From the NCBI GenBank assembly GCA_036004405.1, contig DASYRM010000061.1, positions 53,862 to 117,861 of the forward strand: a DNA stretch of 64,000 bases, read 5' to 3'. Below, one piece after another: positions 23,997 to 32,592 of this stretch (the first letter of the stretch is position 1; every line of letters begins with the position of its first letter). Below the pieces are notes generated by a model. The model was not told the DNA's origin. It was given only the letters and a program-made list of their open reading frames with translations, and did no database searches. The position numbers and the translations under genes are program-made. This DNA comes from DASYRM01 sp036004405. Its GTDB lineage: Bacteria > Acidobacteriota > Vicinamibacteria > Vicinamibacterales > UBA2999.

Positions 23997-25324
23997 CCCG
24001 GACACGCGCCGCGCTGGCGGCGCTTGTCGCAGCCGTGTGGCTGGTCGGCGGCGCGCCGCTGGTCGTCGGGCAGTCCGCACCCGGCCCGGCGACGACGGTC
24101 GGTGTGCCGGATCGCGTCAACGAGTACGCCTCGGTCGCGAGCGAAGGCGCGTGGGTGGCCCTCGCATGGGCCGCGTCCTCCGACGCCACGGGCACCAACG
24201 TCTACGCGGCCGTGAGCCGGGACGGCGGCGCCTCGTTCGGTACGCCGGTTCGGGTGAATGCGGTCGAGAAGCAGGCGAGCGTCAACGGCGAGCAGCCGCC
24301 GCGCATCGCCTTCATCCCGGGAGACAGGGTCCGGGGGAGTGGCAGCCCGGCGATCGTCGTGGTGTGGACCGCGAAGGCGGCGGCGGGAACGGCGCTGCTG
24401 AGCGCGCGATCGGGCGACGGGGGCCGCTCGTTCGGGCCGTCCACACCGGTGCCAGGCAGCGAGGCCGCGGGCAATCGAGGGTGGGAGTCCATTGCCGTAG
24501 ACCACGCCACCGGCCGCGTCTACGTCGTGTGGCTCGATCACCGCGACACGGCCGCCCAGGCAGACGGCGCTCATGCCATGCACCAGCATGGTGCCGCCGC
24601 GGCCGCGCCCTCCGGCGACGGTGCCGCGCGGGCGCAGCGGTCTCAACTGTTCGTCGGCTCGCTCGGTGCCGACGTCGCCGTGCGCGGGATCGCGCGCGGC
24701 GTCTGCTACTGCTGCAAGACCGCGGCGACGATGGGAGCCGATGGCGCGGTCTACGTCGCGTGGCGCCATGTGTATGCCGGCAATCAGCGGGACATCGCCT
24801 TCGCTACGTCTCGCGATCACGGCCGTTCGTTCACCGATCCGCAGCGCGTCAGCCAGGACGCCTGGCAGCTCGATGGATGTCCCGAGAACGGGCCGAGCCT
24901 GGCGGTGGGAAGTGGAGGCCGCGTGTTCGTGCTCTGGCCGACGCTCGTGAAGGCAGCCGCCGGTGAAACCCTGCGGCTGTTCCTGTCATCGACGACCGAC
25001 GGCGCCCGGTTCACGCCGCGTGCGCCGCTGCCGGCGGCCGGCGCTGCCTACCACCCGCAGCTCGTGACGGCCGGAGACGGGACGGTGATTGCCGCCTGGG
25101 ACGAAGTGGTGACGGGCGCGCCGCGGCGCGTGAGGCTTGCGCGCGGGCGGCCGGACGGCAGCGGTCAGACGCGGTTCGACGCAGTCGATCTGGGGACGGA
25201 CACCGAGGGGTCGTATCCCGTCCTGGCCGTCACCGCGGACCACGTCGTGATCGCGTGGACGATGCGCGGTTCGTCCGCCAAACCGCTGCGTGTGCTGCGG
25301 CTCCGTCTGTCAATCCGTTCGTAA
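23993..25324 (+). CDS. Secreted exo-sialidase-like beta-propeller protein
   Basis: A 443-residue protein coupled to the regulator by an ATGA overlap. Residues 1-27 are a signal peptide (AALVAAVWLVGGAPLVVG). The mature part has several Asp-box-like repeats (SRDGGASFGTPV, SGDGGRSFGPST, SRDHGRSFTDPQ, STTDGARFTPR) typical of six-bladed sialidase/BNR propellers. Two features stand out: a CYCCKT cluster after RGIARGV and a His-rich HAMHQHG insert, both possible metal sites. Catalytic Arg triad and Tyr of true sialidases cannot be confirmed by eye. Its 3' end overlaps the convergent permease gene by 15 bases. Confidence 0.75.
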   Translation: MTRTRAALAALVAAVWLVGGAPLVVGQSAPGPATTVGVPDRVNEYASVASEGAWVALAWAASSDATGTNVYAAVSRDGGASFGTPVRVNAVEKQASVNGEQPPRIAFIPGDRVRGSGSPAIVVVWTAKAAAGTALLSARSGDGGRSFGPSTPVPGSEAAGNRGWESIAVDHATGRVYVVWLDHRDTAAQADGAHAMHQHGAAAAAPSGDGAARAQRSQLFVGSLGADVAVRGIARGVCYCCKTAATMGADGAVYVAWRHVYAGNQRDIAFATSRDHGRSFTDPQRVSQDAWQLDGCPENGPSLAVGSGGRVFVLWPTLVKAAAGETLRLFLSSTTDGARFTPRAPLPAAGAAYHPQLVTAGDGTVIAAWDEVVTGAPRRVRLARGRPDGSGQTRFDAVDLGTDTEGSYPVLAVTADHVVIAWTMRGSSAKPLRVLRLRLSIRS

Positions 25325-27787
25325 CGCCACCACCGGCGAAATCCGCGCCGCGCGACGCACCGGGACGTAGGTCGCCGCGATGCCGCAGGCTGCGAGCAGT
25401 AGCGCCACGGTTGCGTACGACAACGGGTCGAGCGGGCTGAGGCCGAACAACCGTGCTCGAAGGCCAATCGAGGCGGCCAGTGCGCCGACGAGCCCGGCGC
25501 CGACGCCCGCGAGCACAGCACGCGAATGTCCGGCGATGACGAGTCGGACGACAGCCGCCGTCGGCGCGCCGAGCGCCATGCGGACCCCGATTTCCCGCGT
25601 GCGCTGCTGAACCGCATACGAGAACACTCCGAACATGCCAACCGTGGCCAGGAGCAGTGCGAAAGCGCCGAGCACGGCTGCAACGATTGGTCCCCATTTC
25701 ATCGACGCGCGTGCGTTGTTCAGTTGGTCGGCCAGCGGTGTCAGCGTCACTGCGACCCGGCTGTCGATTCTTGCGGTCAGGGCTCTGATGCCCGCGGCGG
25801 AGGCGGTGCGACCTTTGACGAGCAGCGTCGGTGCTTGGCTCGCCCGTGGATCCTGACCGATGAAGTCCAGCACTTCAGTACCGGGAGCGACGGCCCGATA
25901 GAACATCGGCCGTGCCAGCGCCGTGGCGCTTACCGACACGTTGCGAGCGATGCCGATGACCTCCTGCGCCACCATCTCGCCCGCCGGGCCGCGCCGGCGC
26001 ATGACGAAGCTCTGTCCCACCGGATCGCGTCCGGGCCAGAGCGCCTGCGCCATGGCTTCGTTGACGATCACCGCAGGCTGGCCGGTATCGCGTTCGCTGA
26101 AGGTACGGCCGGCACGAAGCGGAATCTCCAGCAATCCCAGATAGTTCGGCGACACGTCGGTGTAGAGCACCTCACGCAGCCGATCGTTGGCGTCCCCCGG
26201 CAGGCGGACGAACGTACCCTCGCGATAGAGCGAGAACGGGTCCCGCGACGCGAAGGCGAACTCGGTGTCCGGCTGGCTCCGAACGCCTCGGTCGAGGCCC
26301 GCGAAGAACGTCGTGGCGCGCGCCCGATCGTAGGTGCGCTCCGGGAGCAGGAAGTTCACGGCAACGATTCCGGCGACGCGAAACCCCGGATTAAAGGACG
26401 CGGCACCCAGCTGGGCGCCGCGTACCAGTAGCCCCGCGCTGAGGAGAAGCGTGACGCTGACGGCCACCTGCACGCCGAGGAGCAGGCTGCGCAGCCGCAA
26501 GCGGTGCACCCGGGCCTCGACGCCGCGTCCCATCGCATTTCTGCTCGCGACACTGGTCGCCAGCATCGCTGGCGCAAGCGAGAAGACGAGCGCCGACAGA
26601 AGGCCGAGAACAATCACATAGCCCAGAACCCAGACGTCAGGAGCGACGGGAAACGGAAACTGCACTCGCGTCGAGGCATCGGCCACGAGCGCGAACAGTA
26701 CGCGGGGCAGTTCTGCCGCCACCGCGATCCCCGCGCTGCTTGCGAGAATCCCGAGCACCGCGCCCTCGGTCAGCAGCAGTCGCAGGAGCCTGACGCGACT
26801 GGCGCCCAGCGCCGCGCGGGTGCCGATCTCGTGCATGCGCCCCATCGTGCGCGACAAGAGCAGATTGCCGACGTTGGCGCACGCGATCAGCCAGACCAGG
26901 ACCAAGCCGCCGGCCAGCATTGTTGCCGTCAGGAGCGCCTGAGGGGAATTCGAGCGGCCGGGCTGTGAGAGAAGGGCCGTGTCGCTCACGAACGCGCCCC
27001 GAGCCGGGAGGCCGGACATCGCCGTCCACTCTCGTGACATGACGCTGAGCTCCGCTGCCGCCTGCGCGCGCGTCACGCCGGGGCGCAGGCGTGCTACGAC
27101 GTCGGCGCAGCAGGCGCGAGGATCGGACAGCAGTCGCAGCGCGTCGGCGCCAGGCTTGATGAGCGCGAATGCGCCGGCCGGCAGAAACACGTCGATGTCG
27201 TAGGCCGGTTCCGCCGCTTCGAAGTTCGCGGGGGCGATCCCGATGACAGTGAACGGGACGTCGTCGAGCCACAGTTGTGATCCCACGATTCGTGGGTCAC
27301 CGCCAAATCGCTGAACCCAGGTCGTATGCGCGAGCATCGCCACCGGCGCAGGGCTTCCCGGGCGGTCGTCGTCGGAGACGATTCGCCGACCCAGTGTCGG
27401 CGCCAGCCCCAGGAGATCCATCAGATTGCCGGTGATCAAGAGTGCGCGGGCCGCGCCGATCCCTTTGATGTCGACCGAATCGCCGCGCATGGCGCCGACG
27501 CTCAGCAGCGTCGTCGCCCGGCCAGCCAGCGCACGTGCGTCCGTCAATGACAGGCCGTTCGGTTGTCCCGACGGATCCTTCGCGTAGATCCGGATGACGG
27601 CGCCGGGATCGGTGACGCCGCCCCAGGGCCGCCAGGCCACTCCGGCGATTACCGTGAACAGGGTCGCATTGAGACCGATCGCCGCGCCAAGCACGATCAC
27701 GACCGTGGTCGTGACGGCCGGGGACCGTCGTAGACCTCGGAGGGCACAGGCGACGTCAGACCGGAGCGCGTCGAGCCAGAGAGTCAT
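25310..27787 (-). CDS. ADOP-family ABC-type permease
   Basis: An 825-residue membrane protein of the acidobacterial duplicated orphan permease type: two MacB/FtsX halves in one chain. Half 1 has TM1 near TTTVVIVLGAAIGLNATLFTVI, a long periplasmic domain, then LVLVWLIACANVGNLLLSR and MHEIGTRAALGASRVRLLRLLLTEG. Half 2 repeats the plan (LRSLLLGVQVAVSVTLLLSAGLLV; REIGVRMALGAPTAAVVRLVI; final helices near ATVALLLAACGIAATYVPVRRAARI). As usual for this family there is no adjacent ATPase gene. The exported substrate or role, possibly lipoprotein or peptide release, is unknown. A 14-bp palindrome lies 90 bases upstream. Confidence 0.92.
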   Translation of the reverse strand: MTLWLDALRSDVACALRGLRRSPAVTTTVVIVLGAAIGLNATLFTVIAGVAWRPWGGVTDPGAVIRIYAKDPSGQPNGLSLTDARALAGRATTLLSVGAMRGDSVDIKGIGAARALLITGNLMDLLGLAPTLGRRIVSDDDRPGSPAPVAMLAHTTWVQRFGGDPRIVGSQLWLDDVPFTVIGIAPANFEAAEPAYDIDVFLPAGAFALIKPGADALRLLSDPRACCADVVARLRPGVTRAQAAAELSVMSREWTAMSGLPARGAFVSDTALLSQPGRSNSPQALLTATMLAGGLVLVWLIACANVGNLLLSRTMGRMHEIGTRAALGASRVRLLRLLLTEGAVLGILASSAGIAVAAELPRVLFALVADASTRVQFPFPVAPDVWVLGYVIVLGLLSALVFSLAPAMLATSVASRNAMGRGVEARVHRLRLRSLLLGVQVAVSVTLLLSAGLLVRGAQLGAASFNPGFRVAGIVAVNFLLPERTYDRARATTFFAGLDRGVRSQPDTEFAFASRDPFSLYREGTFVRLPGDANDRLREVLYTDVSPNYLGLLEIPLRAGRTFSERDTGQPAVIVNEAMAQALWPGRDPVGQSFVMRRRGPAGEMVAQEVIGIARNVSVSATALARPMFYRAVAPGTEVLDFIGQDPRASQAPTLLVKGRTASAAGIRALTARIDSRVAVTLTPLADQLNNARASMKWGPIVAAVLGAFALLLATVGMFGVFSYAVQQRTREIGVRMALGAPTAAVVRLVIAGHSRAVLAGVGAGLVGALAASIGLRARLFGLSPLDPLSYATVALLLAACGIAATYVPVRRAARISPVVALRTD

Positions 27788-27877
27788 TGTGCTCGGCGCA
27801 GCAAGCTATCTGCCAACTGAACCAGACGGCCTGGAAGACTGCTCAGGATCGACCGACCGACTTTCGTGTTCGATTAC

Positions 27878-27891
27878 GGACAGATCTGTCC
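27878..27891. promoter_or_regulatory. Perfect 14-bp palindrome upstream of the ADOP gene
   Basis: GGACAGATCTGTCC is fully symmetric and sits 91 bases before the permease start codon, in the gap after the convergently ordered stop at 27918. The position fits an operator for a dimeric repressor or activator. No second copy was noticed in the window, and a 14-base palindrome can arise by chance. Confidence 0.35.
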
Positions 27892-27917
27892 CGGACTCGC
27901 GACGAGCGGTGGTGCCT

Positions 27918-28970
27918 TCAGCGGCCGCGATCGTCGCCGTTGACCTTCTCGAACACGCGCTCGGGCGGCGGCAGCCCTTTCCGCGCGTTCTCGGCCGCCT
28001 GCCGCTCGTACTCCCGCTCGCCGCTGAGCGAATTCGCCACCGAGCGGTTCCCCTCGTGACAGCCGTACTCGTAGATCTCGTAGCCGGGTTGACTGGTCAG
28101 GGTCATCCGCAGCGTCCACGGCGCCACGTAGGTCTTCGGGTCCTCGACCCGGATCTCGAACTCGACCATCTGCGGATCGATCCGGGTGATGCGCTCCGTC
28201 GTCTTCATCGCGTCGCTGTAGCGGACACCGCCGCCGTTGGCGGCAATGCGATCGGTGAAGTTGGTGGTTTCGATGACGAGCGTGTTGCCCTCCCAGTGGC
28301 CTCGGGAATCGCCCATCAGCTGACGCAGGCCGGTGCCGACGTGCGACCGTCCGTCGAGCGGGATGACACGAGCCTCGTGCACCATCTCGTGCGCGATGAT
28401 GACCGTGTCCGGCGTCTGCATGATGCGCGTGCCGTTGCCGTACACCACCGGGAGCCACGATCCGGCCACGCCGCGGGTGATGCAGCGGTCCCACAGGCTG
28501 AAGTCGTCGATGGTATTGAAGGGCCCCACGCCGGCGGTGCCGCGCGGCGCCGGGCGCGTCCGTGCCTCGGCGGTGAGGGCCGGCATGCGGCCGTCCGCCG
28601 GCTCGACCAGCATCGAGGTGTAGCCAAAGTCCCGCGAGCCTTCCTCGTTGCGGAAGGTGCCGGTTCGCGCGTTGTCCACCTTGCGCGCGTCCGCCCGTTC
28701 ACGAGCGCGTTCGGCGAATTGCTCGTCGGTGAGATAGCGGTGGCTGCCGAACTGCGCCGGGCGGGCCATCGGCACGCCCCGCATGTCGTCGCTCGTCCAG
28801 ATGCCTTCGAGATCGGGATGTCCCCACGCCAGCTTCGGGGGCGCCCATTTCGGGTTGACGAAGGCCGCGGCTGACGCTTCGGCCGACCCCTTTGCCTGAG
28901 CCGATGCGGGTGCGGCAAAGGCGCCGACACCGGCCAGGATCACCACGGCTGCGAAGACAGAACGACGCAT
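27918..28970 (-). CDS. Secreted hypothetical protein, acidobacterial type
   Basis: A 350-residue protein from ATG 28970, with AAGGAG nine bases upstream; this start gives a signal peptide MRRSVFAAVVILAGVGAFAAPASAQ. The mature sequence contains PKLAWGHPDLEGIWTSDDMRGV, LWDRCITRGVAGSWLPVVYGNG, DTVIIAHEMVHEARVIPLD, LMGDSRGHWEGNTLVIETTNF and LRMTLTSQPGYEIYEYGCHEGN. These motifs (PDLxGxW, SRGHWEGDTLVVET, YEYACHEGN) mark a very large family of secreted proteins in Acidobacteria and relatives, often present in dozens of copies near TonB receptors. No function is established. It is transcribed separately from the response regulator gene 24 bases further along the opposite way round, same strand. Confidence 0.85.
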   Translation of the reverse strand: MRRSVFAAVVILAGVGAFAAPASAQAKGSAEASAAAFVNPKWAPPKLAWGHPDLEGIWTSDDMRGVPMARPAQFGSHRYLTDEQFAERARERADARKVDNARTGTFRNEEGSRDFGYTSMLVEPADGRMPALTAEARTRPAPRGTAGVGPFNTIDDFSLWDRCITRGVAGSWLPVVYGNGTRIMQTPDTVIIAHEMVHEARVIPLDGRSHVGTGLRQLMGDSRGHWEGNTLVIETTNFTDRIAANGGGVRYSDAMKTTERITRIDPQMVEFEIRVEDPKTYVAPWTLRMTLTSQPGYEIYEYGCHEGNRSVANSLSGEREYERQAAENARKGLPPPERVFEKVNGDDRGR

Positions 28971-28993
28971 GGGGCAGGGCTCCTTCCGTTGGC

Positions 28994-29629
28994 TCACTGG
29001 ATGCGGATGATACCGCGGCGGATCGCCTTGGCCACGGCGGCGGTGCGGTCGTGGACGTCGAGCTTGGTGTAGAGGTTCTTCACGTGCATGCCGGCCGTAT
29101 CGGTGCTGATGCCGAGCGCCGCGGCAATCTCCTTGTTGCGCATCCCTTCGGCCACGAGCTCCAGCACCTGCTGCTCGCGCACGCTCAGGGAGGGCAGCCG
29201 CGCCCGCTCGTCGAGCGCGTGCTGGATCTCGGGCGTCACGACGCTGTGGCCGGCGTGTACTTCGCGGATGACGCGGATCAGATCGTCAGAGATCGCATCC
29301 TTGAGCACGTAGCCCATGGCCCCGGCCTCGAAGGCGCGATGGATGTCCTCGTCGCCGTGGTACATCGTCAACACGATGATCCGCGCGGTGGGATCGAGCT
29401 GCCGGATGCGGCGGGTCGCGTCGGTGCCGCTCGTGAAGGGGAGCTGCAGGTCCATGAGCGTGACGTCGGGCCGGATCGCCAGGAACTGGGTGACGGCGTG
29501 CTCGCCGTTGCTGGCCTCGGCCACCACTTCCATGTCGGGTTGAACGCCGACGATGCGCGCGACGCCCTCGCGGATCAGGCGATGGTCGTCCACGCACAGC
29601 ACGCGAATGCGCCGCTTCGCTACAGCCAT
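28994..29629 (-). CDS. NarL/FixJ-family response regulator (module 1)
   Basis: A 211-residue regulator. The receiver has DDH (14-16), phospho-acceptor D60 (VTLMDLQLP), Thr in IVLTMYHGDED and Lys in YVLKDAIS. The C-terminus is a LuxR helix-turn-helix (LSVREQQVLELVAEGMRNKEIAAALGISTDTAGMHVKNLYTKL). ATG 29629 lies inside the end of the sensor kinase gene (10-base overlap), so the kinase is its partner. It is ~60% similar by eye to the regulator at 47900 (identical motifs VLCVDDHR, VTLMDLQLP-type, GDEDIHRA, IRRGII), marking the two modules as paralogous. Confidence 0.92.
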   Translation of the reverse strand: MAVAKRRIRVLCVDDHRLIREGVARIVGVQPDMEVVAEASNGEHAVTQFLAIRPDVTLMDLQLPFTSGTDATRRIRQLDPTARIIVLTMYHGDEDIHRAFEAGAMGYVLKDAISDDLIRVIREVHAGHSVVTPEIQHALDERARLPSLSVREQQVLELVAEGMRNKEIAAALGISTDTAGMHVKNLYTKLDVHDRTAAVAKAIRRGIIRIQ

Positions 29630-32577
29630 CGATTCGTCAATCCCGCCACCGCGTGGACCGTGGTGCCCGTGCCCGGCGCGCTCTCGATGCGCAGTCCGCC
29701 GCCGACCTGCTCGGCGCGCTCGCGCATGGTGATCAGGCCGAAGTGCTCGTTGTCCGGGGCGGTGCTCTTCGGCGTGCGGGCGTCGAAACCGCAGCCGTCG
29801 TCGGTAATCGTGAGCGCCACCTCGCGATCGTCGTAGGAGACGCCGATCTCGATGCGCGTCGGGTGGCCATGGCGGACGGCATTGGTCACGGCCTCCTGCG
29901 CGATGCGGAAGAGCTGTAGATCCACTTCCGGCGACGCGTTGTCCGGGCGGCGTCCCACGACTGCCACCGTCGGGCGGACACCGTGCCGTATCTCGATGTC
30001 GTCGGCGAGCTGCGCCAGCGACTCGGCGAGCCGTGGGGTGCCCATGGGGTGTCGCCGCAGTTCGAGAATCGACTCGCGGGCGTCGCGCACCGACCGGTCC
30101 ACCTGTCGGCGAAGGCGCCGCAGCTCGGACGTCAGGTCGGCCTCGCGGGATGGCGCATGCGTGGCCAGCGCCTCGAGCTCGGGGGCGAGCGCGGCCAGGC
30201 TCTGAAGCAGCGTGTCGTGGATCTCCCGGCTCAGGCGTGTGCGCTCGGCGATCACCAGCGCGTAGCGGGCCCGGACGGCGCGGACGCGCAGCCTGGCGGT
30301 GGCGCCGATCCCGCCGACCAGGAGCGTCCCGGCCGCGATCAGAAACCAGCCGCTCAAATAGAACGGAGGATCGACGGTGAAGGCCCACAGCGACGGTTCG
30401 GTCCACGGCCCGCCCTCCGTGGTACTGACGCGGAATCGATAGTCGCCCGTGCGCAGATTGGTATACGTGGCGCCCTGGCTGTCCGCGTCGTACACCCAGT
30501 CCGCGTCGGCACCGTCGAGCATGTGCCGGAAGCGCAGCTTAGACGTCGCCGACAGGCTCAGGGCAGTGTAGTCGATGTGCATCGTGCTGCCGTTCGCGAA
30601 CCGGCGGACGGCCGCCTGGTTGATGCGGTCGCCGTTGACGGTGACGGCGTCGACGCTGGCTGGCGCGGCGCGGTGCGTTTCGCGCAGCTGCTGCGGGTCG
30701 ATGATCGTCATGCCGGGACCGTCCGCCACCCAGATGCGGCCCGTCATGTCTCGCACGCCCGCCGCGCCGCTCTGCCACACCTGCGTGCCGGGCTGCAGTC
30801 CGTCGCTCTCGTCGTAGAGCGTATAGGTGAGACGGTGGCGGGGCTCCTTCTCGATGGCGTCCATCTCGCTCGCATGGAAGCGCATCAGGCCGGCGCCCGA
30901 CTGCACACCGACCCAGACGTAGCCGTGGGTATCCACCACCAGCACCGGGACGACCGCGGCGATGGGCGCCTGCGCGGCGGTGACGGAGGTGAAGCGGCCG
31001 TTCTGGTAGCGGCTCACGCCGCCCGACATGGCGAACCAGACGGCGTCGTCGTTGCCCTGCACGATCTGCCAGACCGACCCGGGCGCGAGGCCGTCACGCT
31101 CGGTCAGCGCGCGGCCGGTGTCGTGCTCGTACAGCGTGACGCCGCCGCCACCGAAGCCAGCCCAGACGCGATCCTGCCGATCCGCGAGAATGCTGGCGCA
31201 CTGCCGGCCGGAGTCGGCGGGCAGCTGGTGCGAGGTGATCGTGCTGCCGTTCCATGACAGGACGCCGCGGAACGCGGTGCAGAGCCAGAGCGTCCCCGCG
31301 GTCGTCGTGGTGAGGCCGTTCACCCGGCTGGCCTGCACGTCCGGGATTCGCTCCTTGACCAGATGGCCCATCGTGTAGCGGCCGACGATCTGGTCGGTGG
31401 CCACCCACATGCCGCCCGAGCCGTCGGGGTGCAGCGCGCGCGTCTGCGAGAGAGGAAACGCTTGCCGGCTGCTGCCGGCAAGACGGTTGAGGGCCTGCGT
31501 CGTGGCGATCCAGAGGCTGCCGTCGGTGGCCACCTCCGCGGTGCGCACGCCGTCGTGATTGACCCCGTCGAGGGGGCCCGTGAACTGGAACGTGTTTTCG
31601 GACAGGCGCAGCAGGCCGCCGCGCATCCCCACCCAGATGTTGTCGTCGCGATCGCGATAGAGCGCCCGCGGCGAGCCGCGCAGGCGCTGCTCGTATTCGA
31701 CCGGCTCGAGGAGCGGGTGCGCGCTGGTGGGATTGGCGAGATGGAACAGGCCACCGCTGAACGACGCCACCAGCAGCCCGCCGCGGCCGTCCGGAATGAT
31801 GCGCCAGCCTGGCAGCGGAAGACGGATGCGCGGGTCGAGGCGGAGCGCGGTGGCCCCGCCAAGCTTCTTGACGATCGCCGCGCGGTCGGTGAGCCACAGG
31901 TTGCCCGCGTCGTCCTCGACCATGCTGTCCACGTAGCTGGCCGAACTGTCCACCAGGCGGAGCTGCGTGCCGTCGTGACGGTAGAGCCCGCGAACGGCGC
32001 CGATCCACACCCGGCCGGCCCGGTCCTCGTAGACGCTGAACGCCTGCTCGCCGTCGTAGCCGTCGGCCTCGGTGACGCGCGACCAGCGGTTGCCGGTGTA
32101 GCGGAACAGCCCGTGCGCGGTGGCGGCCCACAGCGTGCCGCGACGATCCTCGAGAAGCGCATTCACGCCGTCCGGGGCACCGTCGGCGGCCGACGACAGG
32201 GCGATGCTGCCGCGAGAGATCCGCGCCACGCCGCCGCCGCCCGCAAAGCCGGCCCACACGCCGCCCTGCGACGAGACGGCGAGCGCGGCGGTGTGGGCGG
32301 GCCGCTGGCCGCTGCTGTTCTGGGTCCACGGCTGGAAACGGGTGCCGTCGAATCGGACCGGCCCCGCCGGCGTCCCCAGCCACAGGTAGCCCTCGAGATC
32401 CTGAGCGATCGCGAACACGTCGCCGGACTGTTCGGTGGACCAGGCGGCCAAGGCGTAGTGGACGGCCGGAGGAGCGTCGGCGCCGGCGCTGGCAGCCGGC
32501 GGCAACGCGCAGACACAGAGCGCCAGCGCGAGCGCGGGGATCGGTCGAACGAAGGCCGAGGGCATGGATCGGCCCAT
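29620..32577 (-). CDS. Two-component propeller sensor histidine kinase (module 1)
   Basis: A 985-residue one-chain sensor. After a signal peptide or N-terminal TM (ALALALCVCALPPAASA) come ~14 propeller repeats of Reg_prop type (DLEGYLWLGTPAGPVRFDG, DRRGTLWAATAHGLFRY, DRAGRVWIGAVRGLYRHDG) forming two seven-bladed propellers in the periplasm. A Y_Y_Y domain (LRFRHMLDGADADWVYDADSQGATYTNLRTGDYRF), one TM (~745-765), a HisKA_3 domain with LSREIHDTLLQSL (H787) and a HATPase (QEAVTNAVRHG, DDGCGFDAR) follow. Such kinases usually sense polysaccharide or peptide fragments in Bacteroidetes. MPSAF at 32565 is an alternative start. Gene order places it 15 bases after the NHL protein gene. Confidence 0.93.
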   Translation of the reverse strand: MGRSMPSAFVRPIPALALALCVCALPPAASAGADAPPAVHYALAAWSTEQSGDVFAIAQDLEGYLWLGTPAGPVRFDGTRFQPWTQNSSGQRPAHTAALAVSSQGGVWAGFAGGGGVARISRGSIALSSAADGAPDGVNALLEDRRGTLWAATAHGLFRYTGNRWSRVTEADGYDGEQAFSVYEDRAGRVWIGAVRGLYRHDGTQLRLVDSSASYVDSMVEDDAGNLWLTDRAAIVKKLGGATALRLDPRIRLPLPGWRIIPDGRGGLLVASFSGGLFHLANPTSAHPLLEPVEYEQRLRGSPRALYRDRDDNIWVGMRGGLLRLSENTFQFTGPLDGVNHDGVRTAEVATDGSLWIATTQALNRLAGSSRQAFPLSQTRALHPDGSGGMWVATDQIVGRYTMGHLVKERIPDVQASRVNGLTTTTAGTLWLCTAFRGVLSWNGSTITSHQLPADSGRQCASILADRQDRVWAGFGGGGVTLYEHDTGRALTERDGLAPGSVWQIVQGNDDAVWFAMSGGVSRYQNGRFTSVTAAQAPIAAVVPVLVVDTHGYVWVGVQSGAGLMRFHASEMDAIEKEPRHRLTYTLYDESDGLQPGTQVWQSGAAGVRDMTGRIWVADGPGMTIIDPQQLRETHRAAPASVDAVTVNGDRINQAAVRRFANGSTMHIDYTALSLSATSKLRFRHMLDGADADWVYDADSQGATYTNLRTGDYRFRVSTTEGGPWTEPSLWAFTVDPPFYLSGWFLIAAGTLLVGGIGATARLRVRAVRARYALVIAERTRLSREIHDTLLQSLAALAPELEALATHAPSREADLTSELRRLRRQVDRSVRDARESILELRRHPMGTPRLAESLAQLADDIEIRHGVRPTVAVVGRRPDNASPEVDLQLFRIAQEAVTNAVRHGHPTRIEIGVSYDDREVALTITDDGCGFDARTPKSTAPDNEHFGLITMRERAEQVGGGLRIESAPGTGTTVHAVAGLTNRWL

Positions 32578-32592
32578 TGTCGCTCTACTTCG

